64,000 bases of DNA, taken from NCBI RefSeq assembly GCF_015706575.1, contig NW_024037050.1:1674001-1738000 (forward strand). Direction: 5' to 3'. Origin of the DNA: Patiria miniata. Its lineage: Eukaryota > Echinodermata > Asteroidea > Valvatida > Asterinidae. Positions within the stretch are counted from its first letter, which is position 1. Each line of letters opens with the position of its first letter. The translations under genes and the position numbers were made by a program. The notes below the pieces were generated by a model. The model made no database searches. It was not told the origin of the DNA and worked only from the letters and a program-made list of their open reading frames with translations. This document shows positions 62,968 to 64,000 of this stretch, piece after piece.

Positions 62968-63250
62968 CTTGGGCAGCAGATATTACATGTTACGCTATCT
63001 GTACTGGAAACGAACAAAAATCGCACAAAATTATCACGATTCGCGACACGCAGTGTACAACATGCAATGACATGAATGATGGCGTGGAAGTGATGACGTC
63101 CTCCTTATTTTCCTAAACTTGTTCAAGTCCCTTATTCTGATCACCTGCAAGTCCGCTTTATTAGCGCCCTCACACGGTCCAGCCCATAACGTAATGTAGA
63201 ACGGGTGGTCGTCAAAGTAAAAAAAATAATATGTATTACTATTACTCACT
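62968..63250 (-). promoter_or_regulatory. GLG1 5' UTR / proximal promoter region
   Basis: Sequence upstream of the start codon. CCAAGATGGCG at the start codon resembles a YY1 site (AAGATGGCGGC) spanning the initiator ATG. A TGACGTC word at about 63094-63100 resembles a CREB/ATF site. No TATA box at a sensible distance was recognised and the transcription start is unknown. Motif resemblance only. Confidence 0.35.
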
Positions 63251-64000
63251 TACAATTAAAAAACAAACAAACATTTTTTGTGATGGGGAATAATTTTTCA
63301 TGTATTTCACAACCAAACGACGGTAATCCTTATCTTTAGGACACCTCTAATTTCACGAGTTCTGTTCAAAACTGACTTTTGCAGATGACTGTCCAGTACC
63401 AAAGTGACCTTTGCAGGCTAAGCAGTCTTTTTTCTTCAGATAAACTCATGTTAGCTGTCATATTGAAAGCACTTTCAAAGAAAATGTGACTTTCCTACCT
63501 TTTTTGCAGTTCGCCATCTTGCTTTTTAAATATATTTTCTGTTTGTCATCGTCGTATTTAACCCCTCATAAATCAAAGCCCAGCCCTCTTCCTACAAAAT
63601 TTAACCTGCTGATATTTAAGAAGATGTCGTTGCAAGTTGTTCAAATGTGTCAAGAAACATCTGAATGTGACTTTTGAGTGTCATTTAGTCAGCTGTTTTG
63701 GTGAGTCTTTTAACCTTATATAGAAACGGGGTCCTAAAAGTAAGGATTACCCAAACGACAATGTCTATAAACAAATTAAAAAGTGAGCCAAATATAATGC
63801 ATTGCAATGTTATTCTCCAAACTGTATACAATTTGTATTACATATTTACAATGTCATAATGAGGGGCCCCAAAACCAATTCACAGCAAATACCTGACTCA
63901 TACCAATGACCAATGATGAATCCCGAGGCCCGTGCAGTGGGATGGGGCAGATAGCTAGGGGGGAAAAATTGATGATAGCACGGCATTTGGCATACAGAGT
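63251..64000. other. Upstream flank of GLG1, no gene recognised
   Basis: AT-rich sequence. The longest frame (63 codons) has no recognisable features. No repeat family seen elsewhere in the window was recognised here. Confidence 0.5.

Noticed and set aside
62416-62955. 179-codon plus-strand frame
   Set aside because: It is the antisense of GLG1 exon 1, kept open by GC-rich codon composition.
1-64000. Autonomous transposon, LINE or virus-derived coding regions
   Set aside because: No frame over 218 codons outside GLG1 and no transposase, reverse transcriptase, integrase or capsid motif was recognised.

Overview
The window is animal nuclear DNA carrying one real protein-coding gene. It lies on the minus strand and fills most of the window (62967 down to 12073): a complete 24-exon orthologue of GLG1 (Golgi apparatus protein 1, also called MG-160, ESL-1 or cysteine-rich FGF receptor). 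The exons join in frame through GT-AG introns into 3,750 coding bases, about 1,249 residues, against about 1,180 in human. Intron number, dispersed tRNA-derived SINEs, many short TIR elements and TGTACA-type simple repeats suggest an invertebrate deuterostome (echinoderm, hemichordate or amphioxus grade). The species cannot be fixed from the sequence alone.

Layout. 1-7150: two blocks of a roughly 225-bp tandem repeat in opposite orientations, including an 1,178-bp inverted duplication around a 1.8-kb spacer. 7150-12072: gene-poor sequence downstream of GLG1 with a G-rich hAT-like MITE that keeps an 8-bp target duplication, a CTTGTGATGG minisatellite and a mariner-like MITE; the proximal part should be the GLG1 3' UTR. 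12073-62967: GLG1. 62968-64000: 5' UTR and promoter side.

GLG1 is a type I Golgi membrane protein: signal peptide, Gly/Gln/Pro-rich amino-terminal segment, a long series of cysteine-rich repeats, one membrane span and a short basic tail. The coding share of the locus is about 7 percent. The introns are loaded with non-autonomous elements: six copies of a 540-bp TTAA-flanked family, three TTAACCC-ended piggyBac-like elements (one containing a minisatellite), mariner-like, hAT-like and several unclassified TIR families, foldbacks, and SINEs, one of which starts about 8 nt inside an intron. No transposase, reverse transcriptase or viral gene is visible, so all mobile DNA here looks non-autonomous.

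The most unusual structure is the 1-7150 repeat: 225-bp monomers, a seven-monomer higher-order period of 1,575 bp, an indel-free inverted copy, and one orphan monomer fragment inside GLG1 intron 18.
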